Below the pieces are notes generated by a model. That model was not told the origin of the DNA. It made no database searches and saw only the letters and a program-made list of their open reading frames with translations. The position numbers and the translations under genes were made by a program. Positions 43,016 to 51,692 of a stretch of DNA of 64,000 nucleotides are shown piece by piece. Each line of letters opens with the position of its first letter. The first letter of the stretch is position 1. The DNA lies in contig AP024711.1 of NCBI GenBank assembly GCA_024363285.1, forward strand, positions 124,001 through 188,000. The letters run 5' to 3'. This DNA comes from Leptolinea sp. HRD-7 (GTDB taxonomy: Bacteria; Chloroflexota; Anaerolineae; Anaerolineales; Anaerolineaceae).

Positions 43016-46000
43016 GTGAATTTTCAATACGCGAACGCGCTAATTGTAACCGCCATGATCTTCTTCTCTCTTTCAGGTGTAGCTTTTCAGCGCCGAAAAG
43101 CACCCGGAGGGTTTCCGCTGGCTGTTACTTTATTTGCGTTGGGGATTTGGACATTTTCATATGGCCTGCGGTGGACAACCAGCGACCTGCGGGAAATTTA
43201 TTTCTGGTTAAATTTGACCTATCTCGGAATTGTAACAACCCCGGCGGCTATGGTTGTTTTTACTTTCCAGTACACACAACACCCGTTCCAGTTTTCCCTA
43301 CGTCACTACGCGTTCCTGGCTATCGAACCGGTTATCACTTTGATTATTCTGTGGACCGACCCTCTGCACAACCTGTTCTTTGGCGGTTCACGTAACCCTG
43401 ATTCCATTCTCGCGGGAGGAATCTGGTTTCACTTCAACGCGGTTTATACCTATATCTTACTTATCCTCTCTATAGTAGTGCTGATCCGGCACATACAGAA
43501 TTCAATCAATGTTGCCCGTCAGCAGGGGATGATCATTCTTATCGGATTCCTGATACCGGTCATTGTCAGTGGACTTCAAATATGGCAAATTGTCCCTTCA
43601 ATAGGGTTAGATCTTACCCCCTTTGTGTTCCTTATCAGCACTTTTGTGGTAATGATCGGTTTCTTTTATTACCGTCTGTTGGATATAACGCCCATTGCTT
43701 ATTCACGCCTGTTTCAGAACTCAGCCAACGGACTTATTGTTGTAGATAGTCAATGGCGCATTGTGGATGTCAACCCTGTCGGCCGCCAGATACTGGGTCA
43801 GATGACGGCCGGCATAGGCAGTGATGTCCGCGCGGTTTTTGCCTCCCGGCCTGACATTATTCGCTTGCTGAATGGCAATGAAATGTGCTCTACTATTATT
43901 CGGTTGGAAATTGAAGGCAATGATTTGGATTATGATACGGCTTTATTTCCCATTCGAACCAATCCTACACAACCGGATGGATGGTTACTGGTGTTCCATG
44001 ATATCACCGCGTTCCGGCGAACAGAAGAAGCCCTTATGGCTTCAGAAAATAAGATCCGGTCTCTGTTTCAATCAATCACCGACCCGGTTTTGGTAATTGA
44101 CCAAAAGGGAAAGTATTTGGAGATTGCCCCCACCAAACCGAACAGTCAGATTCATGATCCTTTACGGATTGTCGGTAGATCGGTCGCGGATGTTTTTCCA
44201 AAAGAAGAAGCCCGGCAGATCATGGATGCCATTCAGGAAACATTGCGAACTCGCTCAATAGTCCATCTGGATTACCGGATGGTGATCGAGGGAAAAGAGT
44301 TCTGGTACGCTGGCAGCGTCTCACCGCTTACAGAAGATACCGTGATCTGGCTCGCGAGGGATATCACCGAGCGCAAAAAAATGGAGCAGGACCTGCGCGA
44401 ACGGGAGTTGCGTCTGGGGTTGGCGCATGAGATCGCCCATGTGGGGTACTGGGAATACAGTCTTAATGATAAACAATTCTGGGCATCAGACGAGTTTTAC
44501 AAGATCATGGGGGTGAATTCCAGAAGTGGCATTTCATCACTTGGCAAACTGGAAAAATTTTTTAGCCTCAAAAATAGAAATCACTGGTCCGAGTCATCTC
44601 GTGAGTGGTTGGAGTCTCTGCCAAACCGTGAAGTTGATATTGAGATCACGCGCAAAGGAGAGACCGAACCCCGCATACTGCACACCATCACCCGGGTGGA
44701 GTACAACGATAAAAATAAACCGGTAAAAATAGTGGGTGTGGTGCATGATGTAACCAACCAGAAGAGGGCGGAACGTGCTCTCGAAAAGCGTATGATGGCA
44801 CTCACCCTTCCGCTGGAAAAGAACCAGAACTTCGCTCTTGATGATCTGTTTAACCTTGATGACCTGCAACACATTCAGGACGACTTTTCGAACGCTCTGG
44901 GTGTGGCCTCGGTTATTACCCGGCTTGACGGTACGCCAATTACAAAATATAGCAATTTCACCCGCCTGTGCGGGTCGTTGATCCGACAAAACCCTCAGGG
45001 CTGCGCGGATTGTATTTCAATAAATGCAACCGATTCCAAAAATACGATTGACGGGAAACCTTATACTGTCCCCTGCCCAAATACGAATTTAATGCATGCC
45101 AGCGCGCCGATAATGGTTGGCGGCAAGCATATAGCCAACTGGCTGGTAGGACAGGTTCGACTGAATGGAACAAAACCCGATGCCGCTATGGCTTACATCC
45201 GCCAGCTTGGATTAAACGAAACTGACGCGCTGCAGGCATTCAATGAAATTCAGGAAGTATCGGAAGAACAATTTGAGAAGGCGACCCGGGCGTTATTCAC
45301 TCTGTCTACATATTTATCCAATACAGCCTATCAGAATGTTCAGCAGGCACGTTTTATCACCGACCGAAAAAAAGCCGAAGAAGCGTTACGCTTATCAGAA
45401 GCCAAGTTGCGATCATTGTTTACCGCTATGACCGATGTGATTATCGTCTATGGCAGCGACGGGGAATATCGCGAGATCGCCTCCACCAATTCTCAGCGAT
45501 ACTACCGTCCACCGCATGAACTGCTGCACCGCCGTATAACAGACGTATTCCCGGAAGATATCGCCACATTGTTCATGCGCACCATCCGACAGACATTGGA
45601 ATTAAAAGAAATGTCTCGTGTAGATTACAGCCTGACCATCGGCGGACGGGAATACTGGTTTTCGGCAAACGTCTCACCATTTACCGAAGATAGTGTGATC
45701 TGGGTGGCGCGGGATATCACCGATCGTAAGAAAGTGGAAGATGCCCTGCATTACCAGTCAACGCATGATACGCTGACCGGCTTGTACAACCGCCAGTATT
45801 ACGAAACCGAAATTGACCGGCTGCAGCATTCCCGTCTCTTTCCGATCAGCATTATTATGATCGATGTTGACGGGCTGAAATGGGTGAATGACCACCGCGG
45901 GCATCAGGCCGGTGACGAATTACTGCAGCGGGTTGCCGGGCTCTTAAAAAGCGCCTTCCGGCCTGAAGATATGGTCGCCCGTATGGGCGGCGATGAGTTT

Positions 46001-46267
46001 GTTGTGGTGCTTCCGCTCACAGCGGAACCGGCCGCCCGGCAGGCCATCTCACGCCTGGAAGAAATACTGGAAAAACATAACCAACTCTTCTCGCCTGAGC
46101 AGAAGCTCGGGCTCTCGATGGGGACGGCCACCGGAACTTCCGGTAGTCTGTTAACCGAAGTGTTCAAGATCGCCGATCAGGCTATGTACACGGTGAAATC
46201 CCGGAAAAAAGCACAGTCCGCCAACCCGGATTTTGTTCCTCAGGACCAGACAACATCCCGGAAGTAA
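43016..46267 (+). CDS. Membrane diguanylate cyclase with PAS repeats and a PocR domain
   Basis: A 1083-residue sensor. Residues 1-220 contain about seven membrane segments of the histidine-kinase N-terminal 7TM type. Three PAS-like domains follow (about 225-340, 345-460, 465-585), then a PocR domain (about 600-775) with C-G-S-L-I, G-C-A-D-C and V-P-C-P-N cysteines, another PAS (780-900) and a GGDEF domain (915-1075). The intact R-M-G-G-D-E-F near residue 990 predicts c-di-GMP synthesis. No EAL domain is present. The start is GTG with GGAG seven bases upstream. PocR domains bind small hydrocarbon or alcohol ligands in known cases. The output may act on the divergent beta-helix operon. Confidence 0.93.
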   Translation: MNFQYANALIVTAMIFFSLSGVAFQRRKAPGGFPLAVTLFALGIWTFSYGLRWTTSDLREIYFWLNLTYLGIVTTPAAMVVFTFQYTQHPFQFSLRHYAFLAIEPVITLIILWTDPLHNLFFGGSRNPDSILAGGIWFHFNAVYTYILLILSIVVLIRHIQNSINVARQQGMIILIGFLIPVIVSGLQIWQIVPSIGLDLTPFVFLISTFVVMIGFFYYRLLDITPIAYSRLFQNSANGLIVVDSQWRIVDVNPVGRQILGQMTAGIGSDVRAVFASRPDIIRLLNGNEMCSTIIRLEIEGNDLDYDTALFPIRTNPTQPDGWLLVFHDITAFRRTEEALMASENKIRSLFQSITDPVLVIDQKGKYLEIAPTKPNSQIHDPLRIVGRSVADVFPKEEARQIMDAIQETLRTRSIVHLDYRMVIEGKEFWYAGSVSPLTEDTVIWLARDITERKKMEQDLRERELRLGLAHEIAHVGYWEYSLNDKQFWASDEFYKIMGVNSRSGISSLGKLEKFFSLKNRNHWSESSREWLESLPNREVDIEITRKGETEPRILHTITRVEYNDKNKPVKIVGVVHDVTNQKRAERALEKRMMALTLPLEKNQNFALDDLFNLDDLQHIQDDFSNALGVASVITRLDGTPITKYSNFTRLCGSLIRQNPQGCADCISINATDSKNTIDGKPYTVPCPNTNLMHASAPIMVGGKHIANWLVGQVRLNGTKPDAAMAYIRQLGLNETDALQAFNEIQEVSEEQFEKATRALFTLSTYLSNTAYQNVQQARFITDRKKAEEALRLSEAKLRSLFTAMTDVIIVYGSDGEYREIASTNSQRYYRPPHELLHRRITDVFPEDIATLFMRTIRQTLELKEMSRVDYSLTIGGREYWFSANVSPFTEDSVIWVARDITDRKKVEDALHYQSTHDTLTGLYNRQYYETEIDRLQHSRLFPISIIMIDVDGLKWVNDHRGHQAGDELLQRVAGLLKSAFRPEDMVARMGGDEFVVVLPLTAEPAARQAISRLEEILEKHNQLFSPEQKLGLSMGTATGTSGSLLTEVFKIADQAMYTVKSRKKAQSANPDFVPQDQTTSRK

Positions 46268-46794
46268 CCTTCGCCCTCAAGGGGGAAGGCCGGGATGAGG
46301 GTGAGGTCTACCGGGTGCGAATTCGATGGACGCACACGTCACCCGGCAGACCCTGGTGCGTTGACCGCGCCCTCGTGATGTCAGGTGTTGTTATGGTGGA
46401 TTTGTACAGGATGACGCGGTCAACGGCACCCTACGTGTACGTCTAAGGTTTGCCGGGAATAGTGTCAAGCCGGCGCAAGAAAGTCACCTTCCCCCTCGAG
46501 GGGGAAGGCCGGGATGAGGGTGAGGTCTGTCGGGTGTGCTTCACCGGAAGAACAACCTTCCCGGCAGATCGTGGTGCGTTGACCGCGCCCTCGTGATGTC
46601 AGGTGTTGTTATGGTGGATTTGTACATGATGACGCGGTCAACGGCACCCTACGTGTACATGAAAGGTCTTTCGGAAATAGTATTAAACCGGCGCAAGTAA
46701 GTCACCTTCCCCCTCGAGGGGGAAGGCCGGGATGAGGGTGAGGTCTGCCGGGTGTGCTTCACCGGAAGAACAACCTTCCCGTTAGATACAAACC
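46268..46794. repeat. Tandem composite palindromic repeats between the cyclase and rtcB
   Basis: Three units, about 211 bases apart. Each has a CCTTCCCCCTCGAGGGGGAA palindrome, GCCGGGATGAGGGTGAGGTC, then (in two of them) an inverted repeat from GGTGCGTTGACCGCG to GCGGTCAACGGCACC enclosing GTGATGTCAGGTGTTGTTAT. They lie between the 3-prime ends of two convergent genes. No gene is supported. Confidence 0.85.
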
Positions 46795-47937
46795 CTACCC
46801 CTTGATCACCGCCAATGGACGCAGCCGCGTGACGATTCTTACCAGATCCTGCTGGCGGGCCATCACATCTTCAATATCTTTATAGGCGCCGGGAGCTTCG
46901 TCAAGATCATGTTTAGACCGTAAACCGTGGATGATGCCTTTCATCTTCTGTTGTTCACGCTCCAGGTTAAGTTTGCGCGTGGCTTCGTTACGCCCCATGC
47001 GCCGTCCGGCCCCGTGCGAGGATGACTGGAAACTCTCTTCACTGCCCCGCCCCTCGGTTATATAGCTATGCGCACCCATTGACCCGGGGATGATGCCCGC
47101 CTGCCCTGCCCGGGCAGACGTGGCCCCTTTGCGATGCACCAATACCCGGTGCCCGAAGTGCGTCTCTTCGGCGGCATAATTGTGATGAATGTTGACCTCA
47201 TACGTCCCCACCCCGCCGGTGACAGCCGTGATGGCTTCCATACAGCGGTGCACCATTAGCGCGCGGTTGGCGCGGGCGAATTCAAGGCAATAGTTCATTG
47301 CCGTTAGATAGTCACGGCCTTCGGGTGAATCCGCGTCTAAATACGAAAGGTCAGGGTCCGGCAAGGTAAACTTACCTTTCGCGCTCCGTTGCCTGGCCAG
47401 CCGGTGGTATTCAGTGGCGGTTTTCAGGCCGAAGTTGCGGCTGCCCGAGTGGATCATCAGCCACACAAAGCCGTCGTCACCCTGCTGGATCTCAATGAAA
47501 TGATTGCCGCCACCCAGTGTGCCCAGTTGATGGCGTGCCGAGTACAGCTCTTCCTGAATAATGCCAATATCCGGGGCGCGATCGAAGCCGTCCCAGGGCT
47601 GTGGTTCAGGGTGATGCTTGAACCCCACCGGCACGTCGGCACGAATGATGGACAGGATGTCCTGCAATTGTGTGGTGGTGACCTTCTTCAGGTCGGTGCG
47701 CACGGCGGCCATACCGCAGCCAATATCCACTCCCACCGCGTTGGGGATAACCACACCATCGGTGGCCAGCACACCACCAATGGGCATACCGTAGCCGGCG
47801 TGTGCGTCAGGCATGATGGCCACCCAGCGGAAGGTAAAGGGCAGGTTTGCCAGATTCCGCGCCTGCTGCATGGCCTGCGCGTCAATATCATCAGCCCATA
47901 GCTTGATGGGTACGCGTTCAGTAGTGATGATTTGCAT
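46795..47937 (-). CDS. rtcB: RtcB-family RNA ligase
   Basis: A 380-residue RtcB protein that joins RNA 2',3'-cyclic phosphate or 3'-phosphate ends to 5'-OH ends using GTP and manganese. The metal cysteine in G-V-D-I-G-C-G-M, H-H-N-Y-A, and the guanylylated histidine in S-S-H-G-A-G-R-R-M are intact. It is a little shorter than the ~408-residue E. coli enzyme and starts I-T-T-E-R-V-P-I-K-L-W like it. No rtcA, rtcR or archease is adjacent. RNA repair rather than tRNA splicing is its likely role. Confidence 0.94.
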   Translation of the reverse strand: MQIITTERVPIKLWADDIDAQAMQQARNLANLPFTFRWVAIMPDAHAGYGMPIGGVLATDGVVIPNAVGVDIGCGMAAVRTDLKKVTTTQLQDILSIIRADVPVGFKHHPEPQPWDGFDRAPDIGIIQEELYSARHQLGTLGGGNHFIEIQQGDDGFVWLMIHSGSRNFGLKTATEYHRLARQRSAKGKFTLPDPDLSYLDADSPEGRDYLTAMNYCLEFARANRALMVHRCMEAITAVTGGVGTYEVNIHHNYAAEETHFGHRVLVHRKGATSARAGQAGIIPGSMGAHSYITEGRGSEESFQSSSHGAGRRMGRNEATRKLNLEREQQKMKGIIHGLRSKHDLDEAPGAYKDIEDVMARQQDLVRIVTRLRPLAVIKG

Positions 47938-47974
47938 ACTGTCAGGATAACACGGTTTTTGGGGTAAAGGTTGA

Positions 47975-48295
47975 TTTCCCCTCTCCCCATCGTGGAGAGG
48001 ACGTCCAGAAGGGCGCTCTCTGCCTTTTGTCTTTCCGGTCGTCTCGGCGTGTTTTGCTATCCAATGCGTTGCTTCTCGAGCAGCCGGCTTTGTCCCCTCA
48101 CCTGACCTCTCCCCTTCGGGGCGAGGAATTTATGACTCCTTTCCCCATCGTGGAGAGGACGTCCAGAAGGGCGCTCTCTGCCTCTTGTCTTTCCGGTCAT
48201 CTCGGCGTGTTTTGCTATCCAATGCGTTGATTCTCGAGCAGCCGGCTTTGTCCCTTCACCTGACCTCTCCCCTTCGGGGCGAGGAATTTATGACC
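47975..48295. repeat. Two tandem ~157-base repeats of the CCCCTCACC family
   Basis: Copies start near 47979 and 48136 with CCCCATCGTGGAGAGGACGT, continue through TCTCGGCGTGTTTTGCTATC and end in CTCACCTGACCTCTCCCCTT plus CGGGGCGAGGAATTTATGAC. They share the CTCTCCCC...GGGGCGAGGAATT core with the array at 26.6-27.0 kb. No gene is supported. Confidence 0.8.
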
Positions 48296-48317
48296 TGTAC
48301 AGTCATGTTAATGCAAC

Positions 48318-48584
48318 TTATTCCCTGCTGCCGTAACTGGTTAACCGGTAATGCGCAAAAAATTCGTCCAGGGTCATCGGGATAAAACAATCACGCAGAA
48401 TGTGGATATCTCCACATAGCGGGCACAGGACTTCACCCGAAGTGGACGGGGCTACCAACATCATACTTATTCCGGATGTGCACTGAAAAATGCCAAAAAC
48501 GTGCATCACTCCGTTGGCGAAGATCGGGGCAGAAGTCGCGTACAGGTCTTGCAACGTGCAGACAGGCTGATACTTTTCGTCCAT
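48318..48584 (-). CDS. Small CPLCG-motif protein of unknown function
   Basis: An 88-residue protein with one C-P-L-C-G knuckle (about residues 54-58), enough for half a zinc ribbon, so a zinc-bound dimer is possible. The rest has mixed alpha/beta character (H-V-F-G-I-F-Q-C, M-M-L-V-A-P-S) and no membrane segment. A very strong GGAGGAG ribosome site seven bases before the ATG and a TTGAAA-18-TAGAAT promoter (48631-48660) support a real gene. I do not recognise a family. Confidence 0.7.
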   Translation of the reverse strand: MDEKYQPVCTLQDLYATSAPIFANGVMHVFGIFQCTSGISMMLVAPSTSGEVLCPLCGDIHILRDCFIPMTLDEFFAHYRLTSYGSRE

Positions 48585-48630
48585 CTTGCTCCTCCTTCAT
48601 TGCGTATTTAATTGGTAATGTTGTGTATTC

Positions 48631-48660
48631 ATTCTACAATCAAAACCGCCGAAATTTCAA
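48631..48660 (-). promoter_or_regulatory. Promoter of the small CPLCG protein gene
   Basis: TTGAAA and TAGAAT on the minus strand with an 18-base spacer, about 45 bases upstream of the ATG. Confidence 0.45.
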
Positions 48661-48685
48661 GAAGCGGCATATCGTATTAACGCAT

Positions 48686-48738
48686 AAAGAAGCCGGGCGT
48701 GGCATCTATGAATAAAAGTTTAATCGCCTGGCTTCTTT
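48686..48738 (-). terminator. Terminator-like hairpin after the amtB operon
   Basis: AAAGAAGCCGGGCG and CGCCTGGCTTCTTT (one wobble) form a 14-base stem around a 25-base AT-rich loop, 113 bases past the microprotein stop. The T tail is short. An alternative is an independent inverted repeat. Confidence 0.45.
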
Positions 48739-48850
48739 CACCGGATTTCGCATGCCGTCATCCGGATCCCCGCTATTCGGGAAATCTCATCTCCAGCCGG
48801 CAGGTAGACAGTCACCGCGCGACGGAGCGAGTTATTTTCACATATATGAA

Positions 48851-48958
48851 TTACTCTTCTTCACCAGTTTTGTTTTTCTTGACAACCGTTGGGACTACCA
48901 CCCACAAAAGGAAGAAAACCACAAAAGCACCGAGCGCCATCATCATTTCTTGAGTCAT
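48851..48958 (-). CDS. 35-residue membrane microprotein downstream of amtB
   Basis: A short frame on the same strand as amtB, starting 89 bases after its stop. The peptide starts M-T-Q-E-M-M-M-A-L-G, has a hydrophobic helix of about 16 residues (A-L-G-A-F-V-V-F-F-L-L-W-V-V-V-P), then K-K-N-K and an acidic tail ending E-E-E. An AGGAG ribosome site lies nine bases before the ATG. The lysines after the helix predict a cytoplasmic C-terminus. No family is known to me. Its place is where many amtB operons carry glnK, which is absent here. Confidence 0.65.
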   Translation of the reverse strand: MTQEMMMALGAFVVFFLLWVVVPTVVKKNKTGEEE

Positions 48959-49046
48959 GTCTTAATTCTCCTATTCAAAATGATCGTTCCTCTGCCGCCG
49001 GCGGGGATTTTCCCAGCGGCAGAGGTTGGTTTACAGTAATCAGTGA

Positions 49047-50432
49047 CTACAGGTCCGCGGGCAGGGTGTCTGCGGGGTAAGCCTCGAGACCGTGCTCCGG
49101 TACATCCAGTCCTTTGATCTCTTCTTCTTTGGAAGCGCGCAGTCCCATAGTGACTTTGAGCAGGGCAAAGATCGCGAAGCCCATACCCAGGCTCCAGGCC
49201 AGCACTACAGCCGCGTCAATCAACTGAGCGATAAATTGACCGGTGTTGCCCATGATCAGGCCGCTCACGCCGCCGTAGGTGCCATCCGCGAAGATACCGA
49301 CCGCGATAAGCCCCCACAGGCCGCCGAAACCGTGAACCGAAACGGCGCCGACAACATCGTCAACTTTCAGTTTGTTTTCCACGAAACCGAGAGCCCAGAT
49401 CATGACCATGGCGGCGATGACACCGATGATGACCGCGGAAAGGGTTCCCACATACGCGCACGGAGCGGTGATACCCACCAGACCGGCCAGACCGCCGTTG
49501 CAGGCAAGCGTCAGATCGATCTTGCCGGTTTTCAGCAGGCTGTAATACACGCCCACTACAGCGCCAGCTGCGCCGGCCAGGAAGGTGTTGACCGCAATGA
49601 CAGAGATACGCAGGTCAGTGGCAGCCATGGTTGAACCGGGGTTGAAACCAAACCATCCAAAGAACAGGATGAAGGTACCCAGAGCAACCAGTGACATATT
49701 GTGACCGGGAATGAATTTTGCTTTACCATCTTTGCCGAATTTGCCAAGGCGGGGGCCAACCATAATGGCGCCGGCAAGGGCTACGAAACCACCCACTGCG
49801 TGTACCACACCGGAACCGGCGAAGTCACGAGCGCCTACACCGAATGGCAGAGTGGCTAACCAGCCGCCGCCCCATACCCAGTGGCCGTAAATGGGATAAA
49901 CAATGGCAGAAATAAGGAAGGAATAAGCCAGGTACGCGGTAGTTTTGGTGCGTTCGGCTACAGCGCCAGAAACAATGGTGGCCGCTGTGGCCGCGAAGAC
50001 CATTTGGAAGAACCATAATTCCATGGTGGTGACGTCATACGCGTCGCCAGAAAGCATGAAACCGGAAAAACCAATGAAAGGGTTCCCCGATTCAAGGCCT
50101 GAAGCCAGAGCCGAACCGCCAAACATAAAGGCAAACCCAAAAGCCCAGAACGCCAGGCCGCCAATAAGACCGTCCATGTAGTTCTTGGTAAGAACAGCGA
50201 CGGTGTTCTTGGCGCGTGACAGGCCGGCTTCAACCATGGCAAAACCCGCCTGCATAAAGAACACAAGGAAGGCCGATATCAACGTCCATGAGAAGTTGAT
50301 GGAAGCCACCGGATTGGCTTCGGCTGTGGCGGCACCCGCGGGATCAGGACCGGCAGCCAGCACCGGCGCGACTGTGACCAGCAGAAGCACAAGTGCGATA
50401 ACAATGGGGGTGAAATTCATTCTGAAACGCAT
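49047..50432 (-). CDS. amtB: Ammonium transporter
   Basis: A 461-residue Amt/MEP/Rh channel with an N-terminal signal peptide (through about residue 28) and eleven membrane segments. The twin pore histidines are present in Y-G-H-W-V-W-G-G-G and S-V-H-G-F-G-G-L-W-G, and G-F-A-M-V-E-A-G is the typical N-terminal motif. The C-terminal tail (K-G-L-D-V-P-E-H-G-L-E-A-Y) is the PII-interaction region. A CAGGAGG ribosome site precedes the ATG. PII is not encoded in the window; a 35-residue membrane peptide follows instead. Confidence 0.96.
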   Translation of the reverse strand: MRFRMNFTPIVIALVLLLVTVAPVLAAGPDPAGAATAEANPVASINFSWTLISAFLVFFMQAGFAMVEAGLSRAKNTVAVLTKNYMDGLIGGLAFWAFGFAFMFGGSALASGLESGNPFIGFSGFMLSGDAYDVTTMELWFFQMVFAATAATIVSGAVAERTKTTAYLAYSFLISAIVYPIYGHWVWGGGWLATLPFGVGARDFAGSGVVHAVGGFVALAGAIMVGPRLGKFGKDGKAKFIPGHNMSLVALGTFILFFGWFGFNPGSTMAATDLRISVIAVNTFLAGAAGAVVGVYYSLLKTGKIDLTLACNGGLAGLVGITAPCAYVGTLSAVIIGVIAAMVMIWALGFVENKLKVDDVVGAVSVHGFGGLWGLIAVGIFADGTYGGVSGLIMGNTGQFIAQLIDAAVVLAWSLGMGFAIFALLKVTMGLRASKEEEIKGLDVPEHGLEAYPADTLPADL

Positions 50433-50640
50433 AAAATCCTCCTGAAGCCTTTAGGTGAGATTATATGGAATCGAATGGGTCAAACCCATACCCCATTCAG
50501 GTTAAATTAACCGTGAATTGGCAATGATTTTCGGGTTTCCTTACCCGTTGATCATGCCCCATATTACCCAAACGGGTGGCAATACCTTCTCTTAATGACA
50601 GGTTGTATAAATAGTACATTTGTGCTAGTATAGTGACAAT
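50433..50640. other. Upstream region of amtB
   Basis: About 200 AT-rich bases. A TATAAT box occurs on the minus strand 25 bases before the ribosome site, without a good -35. Nothing else is supported. Confidence 0.4.
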
Positions 50641-50739
50641 CCATCAGGGGGTGGTGAGGCCGCCAATACATGGCCCGGGTAACCCAAAGGCGCCGTTTTC
50701 CAGCCGGAAGATGGCGCCGGTGGGTTCGATTTTTTTCAA

Positions 50740-51632
50740 ATCTGGCGCGAAGGCCGGGATGAGGGTGAGGTCTGCCGGGAAAAGTGTTAAACCGCCGCGA
50801 GAAAGTCACCTTCCCCCCTCGAGGGGGAAGGCCGGGATGAGGGTGAGGTCTGCCAGGTGCGAATCACCGGAAGAACGGTCTTTCCGGCAGACCCTGGTGC
50901 GTTGACCGCGCCCTCGTGATGTCAGGTGTTGTTATGGTGGATTTGTTATATGACAGTGCGGTCAACGGCACCCTACGTGTTCGTGAAAGGTTTGCCGGAA
51001 ATAGTATTAAACCGGCGCAAGAAAGTCACCTTTCCCCTCAAGGGGGAAGGCCGGGATGAGGGTGAAGTCTGCCGGATGCGAATCACCGGACGAACGGTCT
51101 TTCCGCAGGCCCTGGTGCGTTGACCGCGCCCTCGTGATGTCAGGTGTTGTTATGGTGGATTTGTTATATGACAGTGCGGTCAACGGCACCCTACGTGTAC
51201 GTGAAAGGTTTGCCGGAAATAGTATTAAACCGGCGCGCGAAAGTCACCTTCCCCCTCGAGGGGGAAGGCCGGGATGAGGGTGAGGTCTGCCGGGTGCGAA
51301 TCACCGGACGAACGGTCTTTCCGGCGGACCCTGGTGCGTTGACCGCGCCCTCGTGATGTCAGGTGTTGTTATGGTGGATTTGTTATATGACAGTGCGGTC
51401 AACGGCACCCTACGTGTTCGTCAAAGGTTTGCCGGAAATAGTATTAAACCGGCGCGCGAAAGTCACCTTCCCCCTCGAGGGGGAAGGCCGGGATGAGGGT
51501 GAGGTCTGCCGGGAATGAATTAGATGGACGCACACGTCACCCGGCAGATCGTGATGTCCGGTCTTGTTATGATGGATTTGTACATGACGACGCGGTCAAC
51601 GGCACCCTACGTGTATGTGAAAGGATGAGGTA
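50740..51632. repeat. Array of composite palindromic repeats (four full units plus ends)
   Basis: The anchor GAAAGTCACCTT recurs at about 50801, 51021, 51239 and 51458, a period near 219. Each unit has a CCTTCCCCCTCGAGGGGGAA palindrome, GCCGGGATGAGGGTGA, a GTGCGTTGACCGCG...GCGGTCAACGGCACC inverted repeat and a linker with TTTGCCGGAAATAGTATTAA. Unit-to-unit identity is very high, pointing to recent tandem amplification. Short frames here are repeats in translation. Confidence 0.88.
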
Positions 51633-51666
51633 GAAAATGCCCCCTTCACATAACCGGGAAGGGGGC
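51633..51666 (-). terminator. Terminator of the ChvE-GguAB-type operon
   Basis: GCCCCCTTC and GAAGGGGGC form a nine-base-pair stem with a ten-base loop, followed on the minus strand by ATTTTC, 27 bases past the permease stop. Confidence 0.7.
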
Positions 51667-51692
51667 AAAGGAAAAGGGGGGATGAAAGATTT

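Noticed and set aside
48699-48953. 85-codon plus-strand frame near the amtB microprotein
   Set aside because: No ribosome site, crosses a terminator-like hairpin, and lies antisense to the better supported 35-residue gene.
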